NCBI RefSeq assembly: GCF_002741015.1
Contig: NZ_CP016617.1
Location: 434,001 to 498,000, forward strand
DNA: 64,000 bases
Direction: 5' to 3'
Source of the DNA: Microvirga ossetica
GTDB lineage: Bacteria > Pseudomonadota > Alphaproteobacteria > Rhizobiales > Beijerinckiaceae
The notes below the pieces were generated by a model. That model was not told the DNA's origin. It was given only the letters and a program-made list of their open reading frames with translations, and did no database searches. Shown one piece after another: positions 18,664 to 27,372 of the stretch (position 1 is the stretch's first letter; the number at the start of each line of letters is the position of its first letter). The position numbers were made by a program, and so were the translations under genes.

Positions 18664-18938
18664 GTATCGAGAAGCTCATCCGAATGGCCAATCAGATCGC
18701 CAGCTTCTTCCGTTCCTATCCGGAAGATCAGGCTCTCAAGGGTATCCACGACCACATTGTGGCCTTCTGGACACCGGGCATGCAGAGAGCGCTGTTATCC
18801 TGCGCGGGCCAAGATGATGGAAAACTCGATCCGCTTGTCGTGAAAGCGATGGTCGATGCCCCGTCAGGGAAGAACCCGATCGAAAAGGAAGTCGCCGGTC
18901 CGGAGACGGTAGGAGAATTGGGGAGTGATGCTGGGTAA
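18660..18938 (+). CDS. fdsD: Formate dehydrogenase delta subunit
   Basis: The 92-residue protein matches the small FdsD family in the IRMANQIASFFRSYP start and the HIVAFWTPGMQRAL core. FdsD is needed for a fully active soluble formate dehydrogenase, probably in assembly or stability. It is the last gene of the fds operon and overlaps fdhD by four bases. Confidence 0.93.
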   Translation: MSIEKLIRMANQIASFFRSYPEDQALKGIHDHIVAFWTPGMQRALLSCAGQDDGKLDPLVVKAMVDAPSGKNPIEKEVAGPETVGELGSDAG

Positions 18939-19090
18939 GGTTGTTTCGTGCCATCGTCCACTGCCGCTCCGGGAGCGTGCGACAGTGACATAGCTATGCC
19001 AGGGTCCGCGGGCAAATTGGCGGCAATGCCGAGAGGATCCCTCCATTACGTCGGTCATGGGGACCGACTTCGCCTGAGCGGGAGGCCGAC

Positions 19091-19471
19091 ATGGCCCAAA
19101 AAACCTTAATTCTACTGTGCGCTGGGCTCTGCATTGGTCTTCCTGCCGGTGCAGCGGAGGACAGGGCGGTGGCGGCTCTCGCCCAGGACCTAAAGGAGCA
19201 TGCGCCATCCCAGTGGGAGGTCCGCGTGCGTTGGCGGGACGGCCGGCTCCTCGCAACGATCATGCCGCAACCGTACCAGACGGCCTTCGATCTCTGGTAC
19301 GCGCCTTCGAGGATGATCGCAGCACTCACGGATCTCTGCCCAGGCGCCAACGCGGAGATCTGGAGCCTCGTCGGATCGGAGCACGACATCGTTCTCGAAC
19401 CAAGCGTCGGAGGAAAGACTGCTCCAGGAACTCGCGTCAGTTGCCGCAAGGCATTGCTGAATAAGTCCTGA
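19091..19471 (+). CDS. Small secreted protein of unknown function
   Basis: The 126-residue protein has a clear signal peptide (about residues 1-21, ending AGAAE) and a mature part with two cysteines (DLCPG and VSCRK) that could form a disulfide. GGGAGG precedes the ATG by a good distance. No family was recognised. It lies downstream of fdsD on the same strand after about 150 bases. Confidence 0.65.
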   Translation: MAQKTLILLCAGLCIGLPAGAAEDRAVAALAQDLKEHAPSQWEVRVRWRDGRLLATIMPQPYQTAFDLWYAPSRMIAALTDLCPGANAEIWSLVGSEHDIVLEPSVGGKTAPGTRVSCRKALLNKS

Positions 19472-19715
19472 CCGGCTGTGTGACGATCCGAAAGGGGACT
19501 GCTACACGCCGTCGTACCGTTCCCATATGAGAGGATGCGGCACGTGGAAGGTTAGCCAATCCATGTTATGCTATATTCGAAGGTAGAGAAGTGATTGCGA
19601 GTAGGCACCCATCCATGGGTTGGACGCCGGGCGGCGAGAGTCGTGGAGACCGACCTGCGCGATCGTCCGCCACACAGCGTATCAGACTTCGTACAATCAT
19701 AGGTGGGGTGCTCTC

Positions 19716-19877
19716 ATGCGTCATCTGTTCATGTCGTGCCTTGTCCTGACAACGTTCGCCTCCTCAGTCATGCCGGCCGTCGCCGATGACCAGGCCGAGT
19801 GCACCGCCGGCATTGCCATGATCAAGGCGGAGCTCGACAAGAAGCCGCCGCAGTCGACACTCACCGCACTACAGCTA
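19716..19877 (+). pseudogene. 5' half of a small secreted-protein gene split by the IS630 element
   Basis: The first 54 codons encode a signal peptide (ending AVADD) and the start of a helical domain with one cysteine. An IS630 element is inserted after the duplicated TA at 19,876-19,877. Joining this piece to base 21,011 after removing the element and one TA restores an uninterrupted frame of 108 residues. The reconstructed joint region continues as an acidic helix (AERELKEAEFDECVDAVDDA). As it stands, translation would run into the element and end at 19,997. Confidence 0.75.
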
Positions 19878-21008
19878 AGCAGGTTTCAGCGGGGTGGCCA
19901 ACGGATGCTGTCTGTGATTCCATCTCATAGTTTGGTTCGGGATGCGGATCATGGCGGGCAAATCCCCTGTTGTCGCAAGCGCCGCGCAGCGGCGTGAGCT
20001 CATGGCTCTCAGCCACTCGCGCGATCGGGGCGAGGCGGATCGGGCGCGGGCGCTCCTGCTGACCCTGGCGGGCTGGACGAGCCCGCGGATCGCCGAGGCC
20101 TTCGGCGTGCGCGAGGATACCGTGCGGCTCTGGCGCAGCGCTTTCATGACGGGTGGGGTCGACGCGCTGCGGCGATCCGTTGCCCCGGGACCGGCACCGG
20201 TCAAGGCCGAGCGGGCGCTCGCTGTAGCCGAGGCGGTTCTGGCGGGATCGGTCGCAAATCGCCCCAATTGGACCTTGCCGCGGCTGGCCGACGAGATCGA
20301 GAAGCGCTCCGGCGTGCGCATCTCGCGCTCACGGCTCTCGGTCGTGTTGCGCCAAAAGGGGATTTCCGCTGGCGCCGGCCGCGCCATACCCTGAAGGGCC
20401 GCCAGGATGCAGACGCCGTGGACCGCGCTGGCCTGCGCCGCAAGCTCCTGAAGGCGCAGGCCGAGGCGGGCGATATCGTGCTCTTGTTCGGGGATGAATC
20501 CGAAGCGCTCACCCACCCCTATCTCGCCCATGCTTGGGCCAAGAAGGGCGCGGATCTGCGCATTCCAGCGCCCGGCCAAGCCGCCAAGGTGGCGATGCTC
20601 GGTCTGCTCGACTGGGCCCCGCGGGACCTGATCGTGCGCACCAGCCGGAGCAAGCGCAGTGCCGATTTTATCGCGCTGCTGGACCAGATCGACACGCAGT
20701 ATGGCCCAACGTCCGCTCGTGCGACGAAGCCGATCGTGCTCGTCCTCGATAATGGCCCGATCCACACCAGCAAGGCGACGCGCGCCGCCCTCGCCGAGCG
20801 GGCGCCCTGGCTCACGGTCGAATGGCTGCCAAAGTACGCTCCCGAACTCAACGACATCGAAGAGCTCTGGCGCGATCTGAAGCAGCATCATCTTGCTCAC
20901 CAGACTTTCGCGGGTCCAGAGAACCTCGATGATGCCATCCACGAGGCGGTCGCGATGCTCAATTGCGAGCGAAGTCGCCATCCGTTGGCCAACCACCGAA
21001 TCGCTGCT
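19878..21008 (+). mobile_element. IS630-family insertion sequence, complete
   Basis: The element is 1,131 bp. Its ends are imperfect inverted repeats: AGCAG at the tip and GGCCAACGGATG about 18 bases further in are identical on both sides, with a variable stretch between. It is flanked by TA on both sides (19,876-19,877 and 21,009-21,010), the target duplication typical of IS630/Tc1-mariner elements. It disrupts a small secreted-protein gene and encodes a two-frame transposase. Confidence 0.93.
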
Positions 21009-21011
21009 TAG
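19942..21011 (+). CDS. IS630-family transposase, made by -1 ribosomal frameshifting
   Basis: The first frame (19,942-20,394, 150 residues) carries an N-terminal helix-turn-helix. The second frame, entered before 20,400, carries the catalytic DDE domain: Asp in FGDESEA, Asp in LVLDNGPIHTS and Glu in NDIEELW. The frames overlap at A-AAG-GGG (20,355-20,361), a canonical -1 slippery heptamer. Slipping there joins QKG to DFRWRRPRH and gives a protein of about 356 residues, normal for the family. The stop TAG at 21,009-21,011 is built from the target-site TA and the next flanking G, so the element itself lacks its stop codon. Confidence 0.9.
20355..20361 (+). other. Programmed -1 frameshift heptamer of the IS630 transposase
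   Basis: A-AAG-GGG fits the X-XXY-YYZ rule in the zero frame of the first transposase frame and lies inside the overlap of the two frames. It is followed by GC-rich sequence that could supply a stimulatory structure. Confidence 0.75.
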
Positions 21012-21175
21012 CGCTGGGGAGCGCCGAACGCGAGTTGAAGGAGGCGGAGTTCGACGAATGTGTCGATGCCGTCGACGACGCCAAGAACCTCGGCTCAGAT
21101 CGTCTCTGGCTCCGATCAACTTCCCTGCACGGCGGATGTCATTGGGAAGCGTGCCGTCAGCATTCAGCATCCTGA
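21011..21175 (+). pseudogene. 3' half of the small secreted-protein gene split by IS630
   Basis: This piece continues the frame of 19,716-19,877 once the element is removed, adding 54 codons to a TGA at 21,173-21,175. The first 27 or so residues look native (acidic helix with one cysteine). From about 21,096 the DNA also encodes, in another frame, the end of an MBL-fold hydrolase, so the original C-terminus was probably already replaced by a rearrangement before the insertion. Confidence 0.6.
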
Positions 21176-21374
21176 CTGGCGCGGCGGATTCGATCTTGAT
21201 ATGGAGCAAGGCGCAATGACGCGCCGCGCATTCCTGGAGCGGTGTGCAGGCGAAAGGGCACTTGTATCAACCTACCACCTGCCGTTTCCGGGACTTGGCC
21301 ATGTTGCCAGAGCAGGGGCCGCATTCATTTGGGTTCCTGGCGATGGGCAGTGGGACGGCGTAAGTCCAAAGTGA
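21096..21374 (+). pseudogene. C-terminal fragment of an MBL-fold hydrolase (second copy)
   Basis: An open frame of about 92 codons encodes QIVSGSDQLPCTADV at the start and ERALVSTYHLPFPGLGHV near the end, followed by a GVSPK terminus and TGA. It is homologous to the reverse-strand remnant at 10,034-10,336 with the same end point. The N-terminal two-thirds and the zinc-binding motif are absent, so it is a fragment. Unlike the other copy it has no internal frame change. Confidence 0.75.
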
Positions 21375-21746
21375 CGGATCCGTCTCGGATGTAGGAGGGT
21401 CCAAAAGGTACTGCCATTCGCCTCTACAGGAGTGGGGTCGCCGTAAGCGGAGGGTGGGTTTGGAAGGTCTCTTAGTGGCACGAGGCGGAAGTAGGCCAGT
21501 GGTCCGCTTAATAGAGGGACACCAGACCTTCTGAATGGGCAGGAGATTTCTCAGCCTGACCCTCTGCCGACCTTCCATCGGCCGCAGTCGGGAGAACAGG
21601 CACCTTCAACGGCCGTAGGAAACAAGGGTTTGCCAGTCCCGATCTCAGGGTTTTCCCCGATACCGAATGCCATCCGCAGCACTATCCTGTAGCGATCTAT
21701 GTCAACTCAGGCCGAGCACGGCAACAGGCTCACGAGAGGATATGCC
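21375..21746. repeat. Intergenic stretch with one copy of the dispersed GGCACGAGGCGGAAGTA repeat
   Basis: No gene is supported here. The repeat copy is at 21,476-21,493 and is followed about 40 bases later by CAGACCTT, as in other copies. The end of the region holds the ribosome-binding site (AGAGGA) of the disrupted DUF1254 gene. Confidence 0.5.
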
Positions 21747-21924
21747 ATGTCATCAGGAAACAGGGGCAGCCGTTCTGTTATCCCGCTGGCACTCGCCCTC
21801 TGTTGGGCGTTCAGCGGTCCTTTGTCGGCTGCTGAGACCTACGAGGACAGGTTGCTGACGACGCCGGCCACACCCGAGGTGCTGGCCAAGGGGCTTGAGG
21901 CCGATGGGTACCAGCTTGGTGTCT
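21747..21924 (+). pseudogene. 5' fragment of a DUF1254/DUF1214 protein gene, interrupted by an IS4-family element
   Basis: The fragment encodes a signal peptide (about residues 1-30, ending LSAAE) and the first residues of a DUF1254 protein. The frame is broken by the element at 21,925. Joining 21,924 to 23,606 (one 9-bp target copy kept) restores a 476-residue protein through the joint GVSVYTWGYP. AGAGGA precedes the ATG at 21,747; an upstream ATG at 21,699 is less likely. The function of these secreted proteins is unknown. Confidence 0.85.
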
Positions 21925-23596
21925 CTTTCAATTACCCATAGATTTGCGCCCCAATCCTAGCGCCGAGTTCGATATCCATCAGGCGGGATAGTCCTCTCCA
22001 CATGACGGTGTTTCCTGGCGGAGGATCATGGCCACGGGCAAGGTAGCCGCCCATGCGGGCGATCTTAGTTAAATAGTAGGCGAGCGTCTTGCTCCGCAGC
22101 AGCACCTGGCCCTTGTCTCGCACCAGCTCGTCGAGCAGGTCCATTTCCAAGTCCGTCAAGGCCAGCCGCGGCGGCACGTCCGGAACAACACGATTGAGCA
22201 TCGTCATCCAGAAGATCCGCCAGCTCAGGATGCAGTAGATGCTGAGCAGGTTCACCAGGCGCTCGGCCGTTCTCAGCTTGGTCTCCTCCGCTCGGCACCC
22301 GGACTTGAGGATCTTGTGGAACAGCTCGACCTTCCAGCGCATGGCGTACCAGTCGAGCATCTGGATCGCGTCCGCGCGGGATCGTACCGGCAGATCCGTG
22401 ATCAGCTTCCAGTCGATCCGCGCCCGGTCTTTGGGTGGATGACGCTCCTGTGCGTGGATCACCGTCAGGCTCAGGGCTGGATAGCGCTTCTGCTTGCCGA
22501 TCGGAGGCAGGATGTGGATCCGGCGGTATTTGAGCTCTACGGTGGCAAGGCTCACATCGCCTTTCGGGCTGCGAACTTCGACCTGATGCCGTCCTTTGAC
22601 CTTCACCTCTGCCATCTCGTCCGCGATGGTGTGCTGGCCATCGCCCGCCAACCGATCCACGCAGGTTCGGACCAGGAAGTGCGTGCTCAGAGCCTGAGCC
22701 GTGCAGAAGAACTCGTCGATGTCGTTCTCCCGGTCGCCGATATGGATGCAGCGCTCAGGAGCACCGAACAGCGCCACGGACTGCCTCATGCACTCCAGCC
22801 AGCGGATACTCTCCTTCTGATCGATGGGCACCCGGGTCGGGTTGATCTTGCGTTTGAGCGTCCGGGCGCCCTTGAACTGAGGCCTCGTCCAAAACTTGAT
22901 CGCCGAAAGCCCCAGCGGCAGCCCATCCGCGGTCACAGCCAGGCAAGAGTGCATGAGCAGCCCGCAGACCGTGTGCATCCTGGAGCGACCTTCCTTGTCC
23001 CGGCCGCTGTTGACCCGGCGGGTCGCACCAATCCGTTCAGGCTGTGCTCTTTCGTAGGACAGTTCGGTTGTGTCCTGAATGACCAAGATAGGGCCACCGA
23101 AGGCGGCAAAGCGGGTTCGGGTGGCTTGGAAATGGCCCTGAAGGATCTCATGGTCGGAAACTTTGGGATTGGACAGGAAGCGGTAGGCCGCTTTGGTGTT
23201 AGCCCAATCCTGGCAGGCCAGCGGAAGGCTGCCGCCAATGGCACCGGCCATGTGGGTCAGGAGCTTGCGCAGGCGCTGGCCGAGACGATTGTCCCGAAAG
23301 CGGCACCCAGCGAGTTCCTGATCGACCCAGGAAATAACATTGGCTGCCTCTCCCAGAGGATGCGTCGGAAGAGACGTCTTTGTCATGGCCCAGCTCCCGC
23401 GCCGCCTCGTGGGAGCGAATAGGAGGCCGTCCGGCGTATGCCCGGCGCGCAGAGATCAGCGAGATCACGGGAAAGCCGAGACAGAGCCCTGTCCATGGGA
23501 CACCTCTCACAGATGAGGAGATGCTCACCAAGGAATCACGCTTGGTGCTGGTCAGGCAAGCACTGCTGCTAAGTCAGAAATGTGGGTAATTGAAAG
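21925..23596 (-). mobile_element. IS4-family (Tn5/IS50-like) insertion sequence, complete
   Basis: The element is 1,672 bp with perfect 14-bp terminal inverted repeats (CTTTCAATTACCCA). It is flanked by a 9-bp direct duplication TTGGTGTCT at 21,916-21,924 and 23,597-23,605, the size made by Tn5-type elements. The exact duplication points to a recent insertion. It carries one transposase gene on the reverse strand and disrupts a DUF1254 gene. Confidence 0.95.
21932..23386 (-). CDS. IS4-family transposase (Tn5-like)
   Basis: The 484-residue protein has the N-terminal DNA-binding region of Tn5-like transposases (ACQDWANTKAAYRFLSNPKV context) and the DDE catalytic core: Asp in VIQDTTELSY, Asp in HIGDREND and Glu in the Y-x2-R-x3-E-x6-K signature WYAMRWKVELFHKILK. 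Length is normal and the frame is intact, so the element is probably active. The last codons and stop lie in the left terminal repeat. Confidence 0.93.
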   Translation of the reverse strand: MTKTSLPTHPLGEAANVISWVDQELAGCRFRDNRLGQRLRKLLTHMAGAIGGSLPLACQDWANTKAAYRFLSNPKVSDHEILQGHFQATRTRFAAFGGPILVIQDTTELSYERAQPERIGATRRVNSGRDKEGRSRMHTVCGLLMHSCLAVTADGLPLGLSAIKFWTRPQFKGARTLKRKINPTRVPIDQKESIRWLECMRQSVALFGAPERCIHIGDRENDIDEFFCTAQALSTHFLVRTCVDRLAGDGQHTIADEMAEVKVKGRHQVEVRSPKGDVSLATVELKYRRIHILPPIGKQKRYPALSLTVIHAQERHPPKDRARIDWKLITDLPVRSRADAIQMLDWYAMRWKVELFHKILKSGCRAEETKLRTAERLVNLLSIYCILSWRIFWMTMLNRVVPDVPPRLALTDLEMDLLDELVRDKGQVLLRSKTLAYYLTKIARMGGYLARGHDPPPGNTVMWRGLSRLMDIELGARIGAQIYG

Positions 23597-24858
23597 TTGG
23601 TGTCTCCGTCTACACCTGGGGCTATCCCCTGGTGCGCATGGAGCGGGTGATCCGCGACTACACCGATGTCCCGTCCCCCAAACCCGCCACAAGCTACCGG
23701 GCACCCCTGAACACGATCGGGTGGGCCGCCGAACTCGCCACGCCCGCGGCAAAGGACATGCCCACGGCGAACAACGACACGTTCTACATGAGCGCGGTCG
23801 TCAAGCTCGACACCCCGTACATCCTGTCCGTCCCGGACACGGGCGACCGCTACTACGTGGTCAACGTCTTCAACATGTGGCAGGAGCTCGAGCACTATCT
23901 CGGTCGCCGCACCACAGGCACGAAGGCCGAACGCTACGCCATTGTGCCGCCGGGCTGGTCCGGACAGCTCCCAAGCGACGTCGAGCGCCTTGATGTCACG
24001 ACGGACAAGGTCTGGCTCTGGGGCCGCTTGCGGATCGCGCAGGGCGAGCCTGCAGCTCCCGTGCTCGACCTCCAGAAGCAGTTCCGCCTCGAACCTCTCG
24101 GAGCCTCTGCGGGCACGGCAGGCGTAAATGCGTTGCCGCCTCTGCCGTCGATCGCCGGGGACGATCTTGGCTTCCTGAAGCATCTCGCCGTTGCCCTGAA
24201 GGCGAACCGGATCAAGCCCGCCGATCAGGCGCTGTTCGCCCAGTTCGCCCGCATCGGGCTGACATCCGACGGCTTCGATCCCGCCAAGCTGTCGGAGCCT
24301 GCTCGCAAGGGGCTGCTGCGCGGCCTGGAAGACGGCCCTGCCGCGGCCATCTCGTCCTTTGCCAGCACGGCCACCAAGCGGAATGGCTGGGACTGGGTCA
24401 CCGGGCTCGACAGCTTTGGCTTCAACTATCCGCTGCGGGCGATGGTGGCCGGACCCTATCTCGGTGGCAACGGCGAGCGCGAGGCGATGTACCCGATCCG
24501 CTACAAGGACGCGGACGGCAACGTGCTGAACGGCGCGAACCGCTACCTCGTCAGGTTCGACCGCGAGCCGCCCGTCGACGCGTTCTGGTCGCTTACCATG
24601 TACAACGCCTCCGACAAGATGCTGGTCGAGAACCCGATCGACCGCTTCAAGGTCGGCACCGACACCAGGGGCCTGAAGCGGGCCGCGGACGGCTCGATCA
24701 CGATCCCGATTCAGGTCGAGGCCCCGCAAGGCGACGCAGCGGCCAACTGGCTGCCGGCACCGACAGGCGACTTCTACGTGATCCTGCGGCTCTACCAGCC
24801 GAGCGACGAGATCCTGAATGGTACCTACCAGTTGCCGCAGATGCGAAAGGTCCAATAG
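23590..24858 (+). CDS. DUF1254/DUF1214 protein lacking its signal peptide because of the IS insertion
   Basis: This is the remaining 3' part of the gene started at 21,747. It contains nearly all of the DUF1254 domain (about the first half) and the C-terminal DUF1214 domain (from about residue 290). By chance the element's terminal repeat supplies a TTG codon and two more codons (L-K-V) in frame with the gene, so a 422-residue cytoplasmic product is possible. Without the signal peptide it would not be exported, so it is probably non-functional. A second family member follows 45 bases downstream. Confidence 0.8.
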   Translation: MKVGVSVYTWGYPLVRMERVIRDYTDVPSPKPATSYRAPLNTIGWAAELATPAAKDMPTANNDTFYMSAVVKLDTPYILSVPDTGDRYYVVNVFNMWQELEHYLGRRTTGTKAERYAIVPPGWSGQLPSDVERLDVTTDKVWLWGRLRIAQGEPAAPVLDLQKQFRLEPLGASAGTAGVNALPPLPSIAGDDLGFLKHLAVALKANRIKPADQALFAQFARIGLTSDGFDPAKLSEPARKGLLRGLEDGPAAAISSFASTATKRNGWDWVTGLDSFGFNYPLRAMVAGPYLGGNGEREAMYPIRYKDADGNVLNGANRYLVRFDREPPVDAFWSLTMYNASDKMLVENPIDRFKVGTDTRGLKRAADGSITIPIQVEAPQGDAAANWLPAPTGDFYVILRLYQPSDEILNGTYQLPQMRKVQ

Positions 24859-24903
24859 CAGACGCTCGGGGGAGAGGACCATCCGATCCGAGGAGATCGA
24901 CAT

Positions 24904-26370
24904 ATGCGTATGTTCCACACATTGGTGGCACTTGGCGCCATGCTCGCAGCCTTTCTCACTATCCCGGCAACGCAGGCTCAGGATGGCATGGAACCTCTCG
25001 GCGGGCAGCCTCCGGAAGGCGCGACCGCCTCGGTCAAGGACTTCGACTACCAGATCAAGTACCAACGCGCGTTCGAGGCGGTGCTGTGGAACATGCCTGC
25101 AATCGCGATCTACAGCTTCAGGCGGGCGGCGTTCGACAACCTCGGCATCAGGGACAACGACATCGTTGCCTACTCTGCGCCCGCCACCCCGAAGCTCGAA
25201 GCGATCACCGCTAACAGCACGACGCCCTACATCACCGCCTTCACGGACCTGCGACAGGGTCCGGTGGTGCTGGAGGTGCCCGCTGCAAGCGCCGAGGGCA
25301 GCGTCTACGGCCAGGTGGTCGATGCCTGGCAGTTCACGATTGCCGATGTCGGCCCGTCCGGCATCGACAAGGGTCAAGGCGGCAAGTTCCTGTTCACCCC
25401 GCCCGGCTATCAGGGCGCAATTCCGCCAGGGTACATCCACGTGACCTCGCCGAACTTCCGGATCGCGTTGGCCTTCCGGTCAGTGCCCGCGCCAGGGAAG
25501 AGCGCGGCCGATGCCTACCAATACAGCAAGAAGTTGAGGATGTACTATCTGTCCGAGGCCGGCAGCCCCCCGGAGCAGCGGTTCGTCGATCCCATCGACA
25601 AGCGGTATCCGACCCTTCCGTTCTATGATGGTCGTCACTTCGAGGACATGCACGCCATCCTGAGTGTCGAACCGGTCAACCCTCAGGACAAGGTGATGAT
25701 GGGCATGCTGACCTCACTCGGTATCGAGAAGGGCAAGCCCTTCAGCCCGGACGAGACGGCCAAGAGGGCCATGCAGCAGGCGGCGATTGATGCCTGGTTT
25801 TACATGCAGCACTGGTTCGACAACATGCCCAGGGAGAAATTCTATTGGCCCGACCGGCACTACGCATCGCTACTCCAGGCCGATGCGAACAGGACCTTCA
25901 CGTTCGGCTATGACAATCACATCGACCTGATCGGCCGCGCTGCCGAGTACTTCTGGTGCACCTACATGCCCAAGGAACTCAGCGATACGCCGGCGACGCA
26001 GTACCTGATGGCGATGGCCGACAAGGACGGCAAGCTCCTGCAAGCCGGCAAGCTCTACAAGATCGATGTGCCTGCCGACATGCCCGTCAAGCAGTTTTGG
26101 GCCCTGACGGTCTACAACCGCGCCACCATGTCCTTCATCTACAGCGACTCCAACCGCACGACGCTGTCCTCGTACGACCTCGACGGGATGAGGAAGAACG
26201 CCGACGGCAGCGTGACGATCTATGTCGGCCCGAAGCCGCCGCAGGGGCTCGAAGCCAACTGGATCCCGACCGCGGAGAAACGGCCGTTGCCGGCCATGCG
26301 GTTCTATGGCGGCACCGAGGCCCTCAACAATAAGACGTTCAAGATGCCGGACTTCGAACTCGTCGAGTGA
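24904..26370 (+). CDS. DUF1254/DUF1214 domain-containing secreted protein
   Basis: The 488-residue protein has a signal peptide (about residues 1-25, ending TQAQD), an N-terminal DUF1254 domain (about 50-180) and a C-terminal DUF1214 domain (about 360-470, with the WALTVYNRATMSF motif). Members of this family are often found in pairs and their function is not established. The start has GAGGAGA upstream. It follows its disrupted paralogue closely on the same strand, so the two probably formed an operon. It may now depend on another promoter, perhaps from within the IS element. Confidence 0.88.
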   Translation: MRMFHTLVALGAMLAAFLTIPATQAQDGMEPLGGQPPEGATASVKDFDYQIKYQRAFEAVLWNMPAIAIYSFRRAAFDNLGIRDNDIVAYSAPATPKLEAITANSTTPYITAFTDLRQGPVVLEVPAASAEGSVYGQVVDAWQFTIADVGPSGIDKGQGGKFLFTPPGYQGAIPPGYIHVTSPNFRIALAFRSVPAPGKSAADAYQYSKKLRMYYLSEAGSPPEQRFVDPIDKRYPTLPFYDGRHFEDMHAILSVEPVNPQDKVMMGMLTSLGIEKGKPFSPDETAKRAMQQAAIDAWFYMQHWFDNMPREKFYWPDRHYASLLQADANRTFTFGYDNHIDLIGRAAEYFWCTYMPKELSDTPATQYLMAMADKDGKLLQAGKLYKIDVPADMPVKQFWALTVYNRATMSFIYSDSNRTTLSSYDLDGMRKNADGSVTIYVGPKPPQGLEANWIPTAEKRPLPAMRFYGGTEALNNKTFKMPDFELVE

Positions 26371-26820
26371 TGGAAGGCCGGCGCCGCGCCGCGAGCCGAG
26401 AGTGATTATCGATCTCGGACGCGCCAGGCCTGAATGTGCAGGCGAGGAACCTGGAGCCGGCCGTATTTACCTTCCTGTTCCCGGGATGAGCTGGTGGGCA
26501 GCAAGAGATCTACGGGGAGGCTTTCGCGGAGTAGGCGCGAAGGTCAGCAAATGGCACGGGGCTGACCTTAGCCGTACTTCCGTACTGCTGGGATGAGCCG
26601 ACTTTCGTTCAGGCCTGCGGTACTACCGAGGTTGACCCGCTGCGGACCTTCGGGACACATGAGCTTTCAGGTCTAGTCTGTCTCGATGGTGGACGCGTGG
26701 CTCAGGTCGCCGTGCGAGACCGGACCCAGGACGCGAACCGCAGATACACCATCATCCCAGAGCGTGGCATCCGCCATGAAGTCGGGAATGAGGACGGTGC
26801 TCATCGTTCTGCCTGGGCCC
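26371..26820. repeat. Intergenic region with a copy of a 100-bp dispersed repeat
   Basis: No gene was seen on either strand. Bases 26,552-26,652 closely match 52,016-52,110 (shared TGACCTTAGCCGTACTTCCG and CTGCTGGGATGAGC blocks, then a GTTCAGGCC block and a TTGACCC end). The rest shows no recognisable structure. Confidence 0.6.
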
Positions 26821-27087
26821 TTACGGCTGCGTGTCGCGGATGCGCAGCCTGCCTACCACAAGCTCGTCGATTTCCAGATGGCTGATCCGCGCCTTGCCGA
26901 TCGCCAGCCGCCCGATCGCCAGCGCACCGATGGCAATCGCTCCAATGGCCACGGCACCGAGCGCAAAGGCACCGACCGAAGATGCGCCGATCCCTGTCAC
27001 GCCAAGGGCAACGCCTTTCCTGGCGATAAGATCATAGGCCAGAGGGTTACCACCAACCTCATGACGTCTTGTGCGACCGCTCCTCAT
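26821..27087 (-). CDS. Small membrane-like protein with a hydrophobic AIGA pentad repeat
   Basis: The 88-residue protein has a charged start, then a run with the period of five residues (GAFALGAVAIGAIAIGALAI, residues about 39-58), then a basic segment ending HLEIDELVVGRLRI. The pentad pattern with a small residue then hydrophobic residues resembles a short beta-helix or pentapeptide-type solenoid. Similar small proteins occur in Rhizobiales, without known function. GAGGAGA precedes the ATG. It is isolated between a DUF1254 gene and a cyclase gene. Confidence 0.75.
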   Translation of the reverse strand: MRSGRTRRHEVGGNPLAYDLIARKGVALGVTGIGASSVGAFALGAVAIGAIAIGALAIGRLAIGKARISHLEIDELVVGRLRIRDTQP

Positions 27088-27372
27088 GCTGCTCTCCTCA
27101 ATTCTTGAAACATCCGGGTTGGGCGGAGACCCCGGTCAATCTGTTCCAGGAGGGCTTAAGGTCCGCACAGGGAACCCAGACCTCCGGGAAGAGCGGCGGC
27201 TTTCGGGATCGGCTCGCATTGAACGATACTCGAACTCCTGCACAAAGCAGACCCCACTCGATGAATTGAAGACTTTGCCCGGTATGATCTTTCCCTCGGG
27301 CCAGCGCTGTTTTGCGACGCAGTTGGACGCTCCGCCATCAACCGGATTAAGTTCCGGGCTGTGTTCCGGGCT

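Noticed and set aside
22316..23422. 368-codon forward frame inside the Tn5-like element
   Set aside because: It is antisense to the transposase, which has the full DDE and YREK motifs.
27340..27372. Tandem TTCCGGGCT repeat next to the cyclase stop
   Set aside because: Two 9-base copies only, with no sign of a wider repeat or regulatory role.
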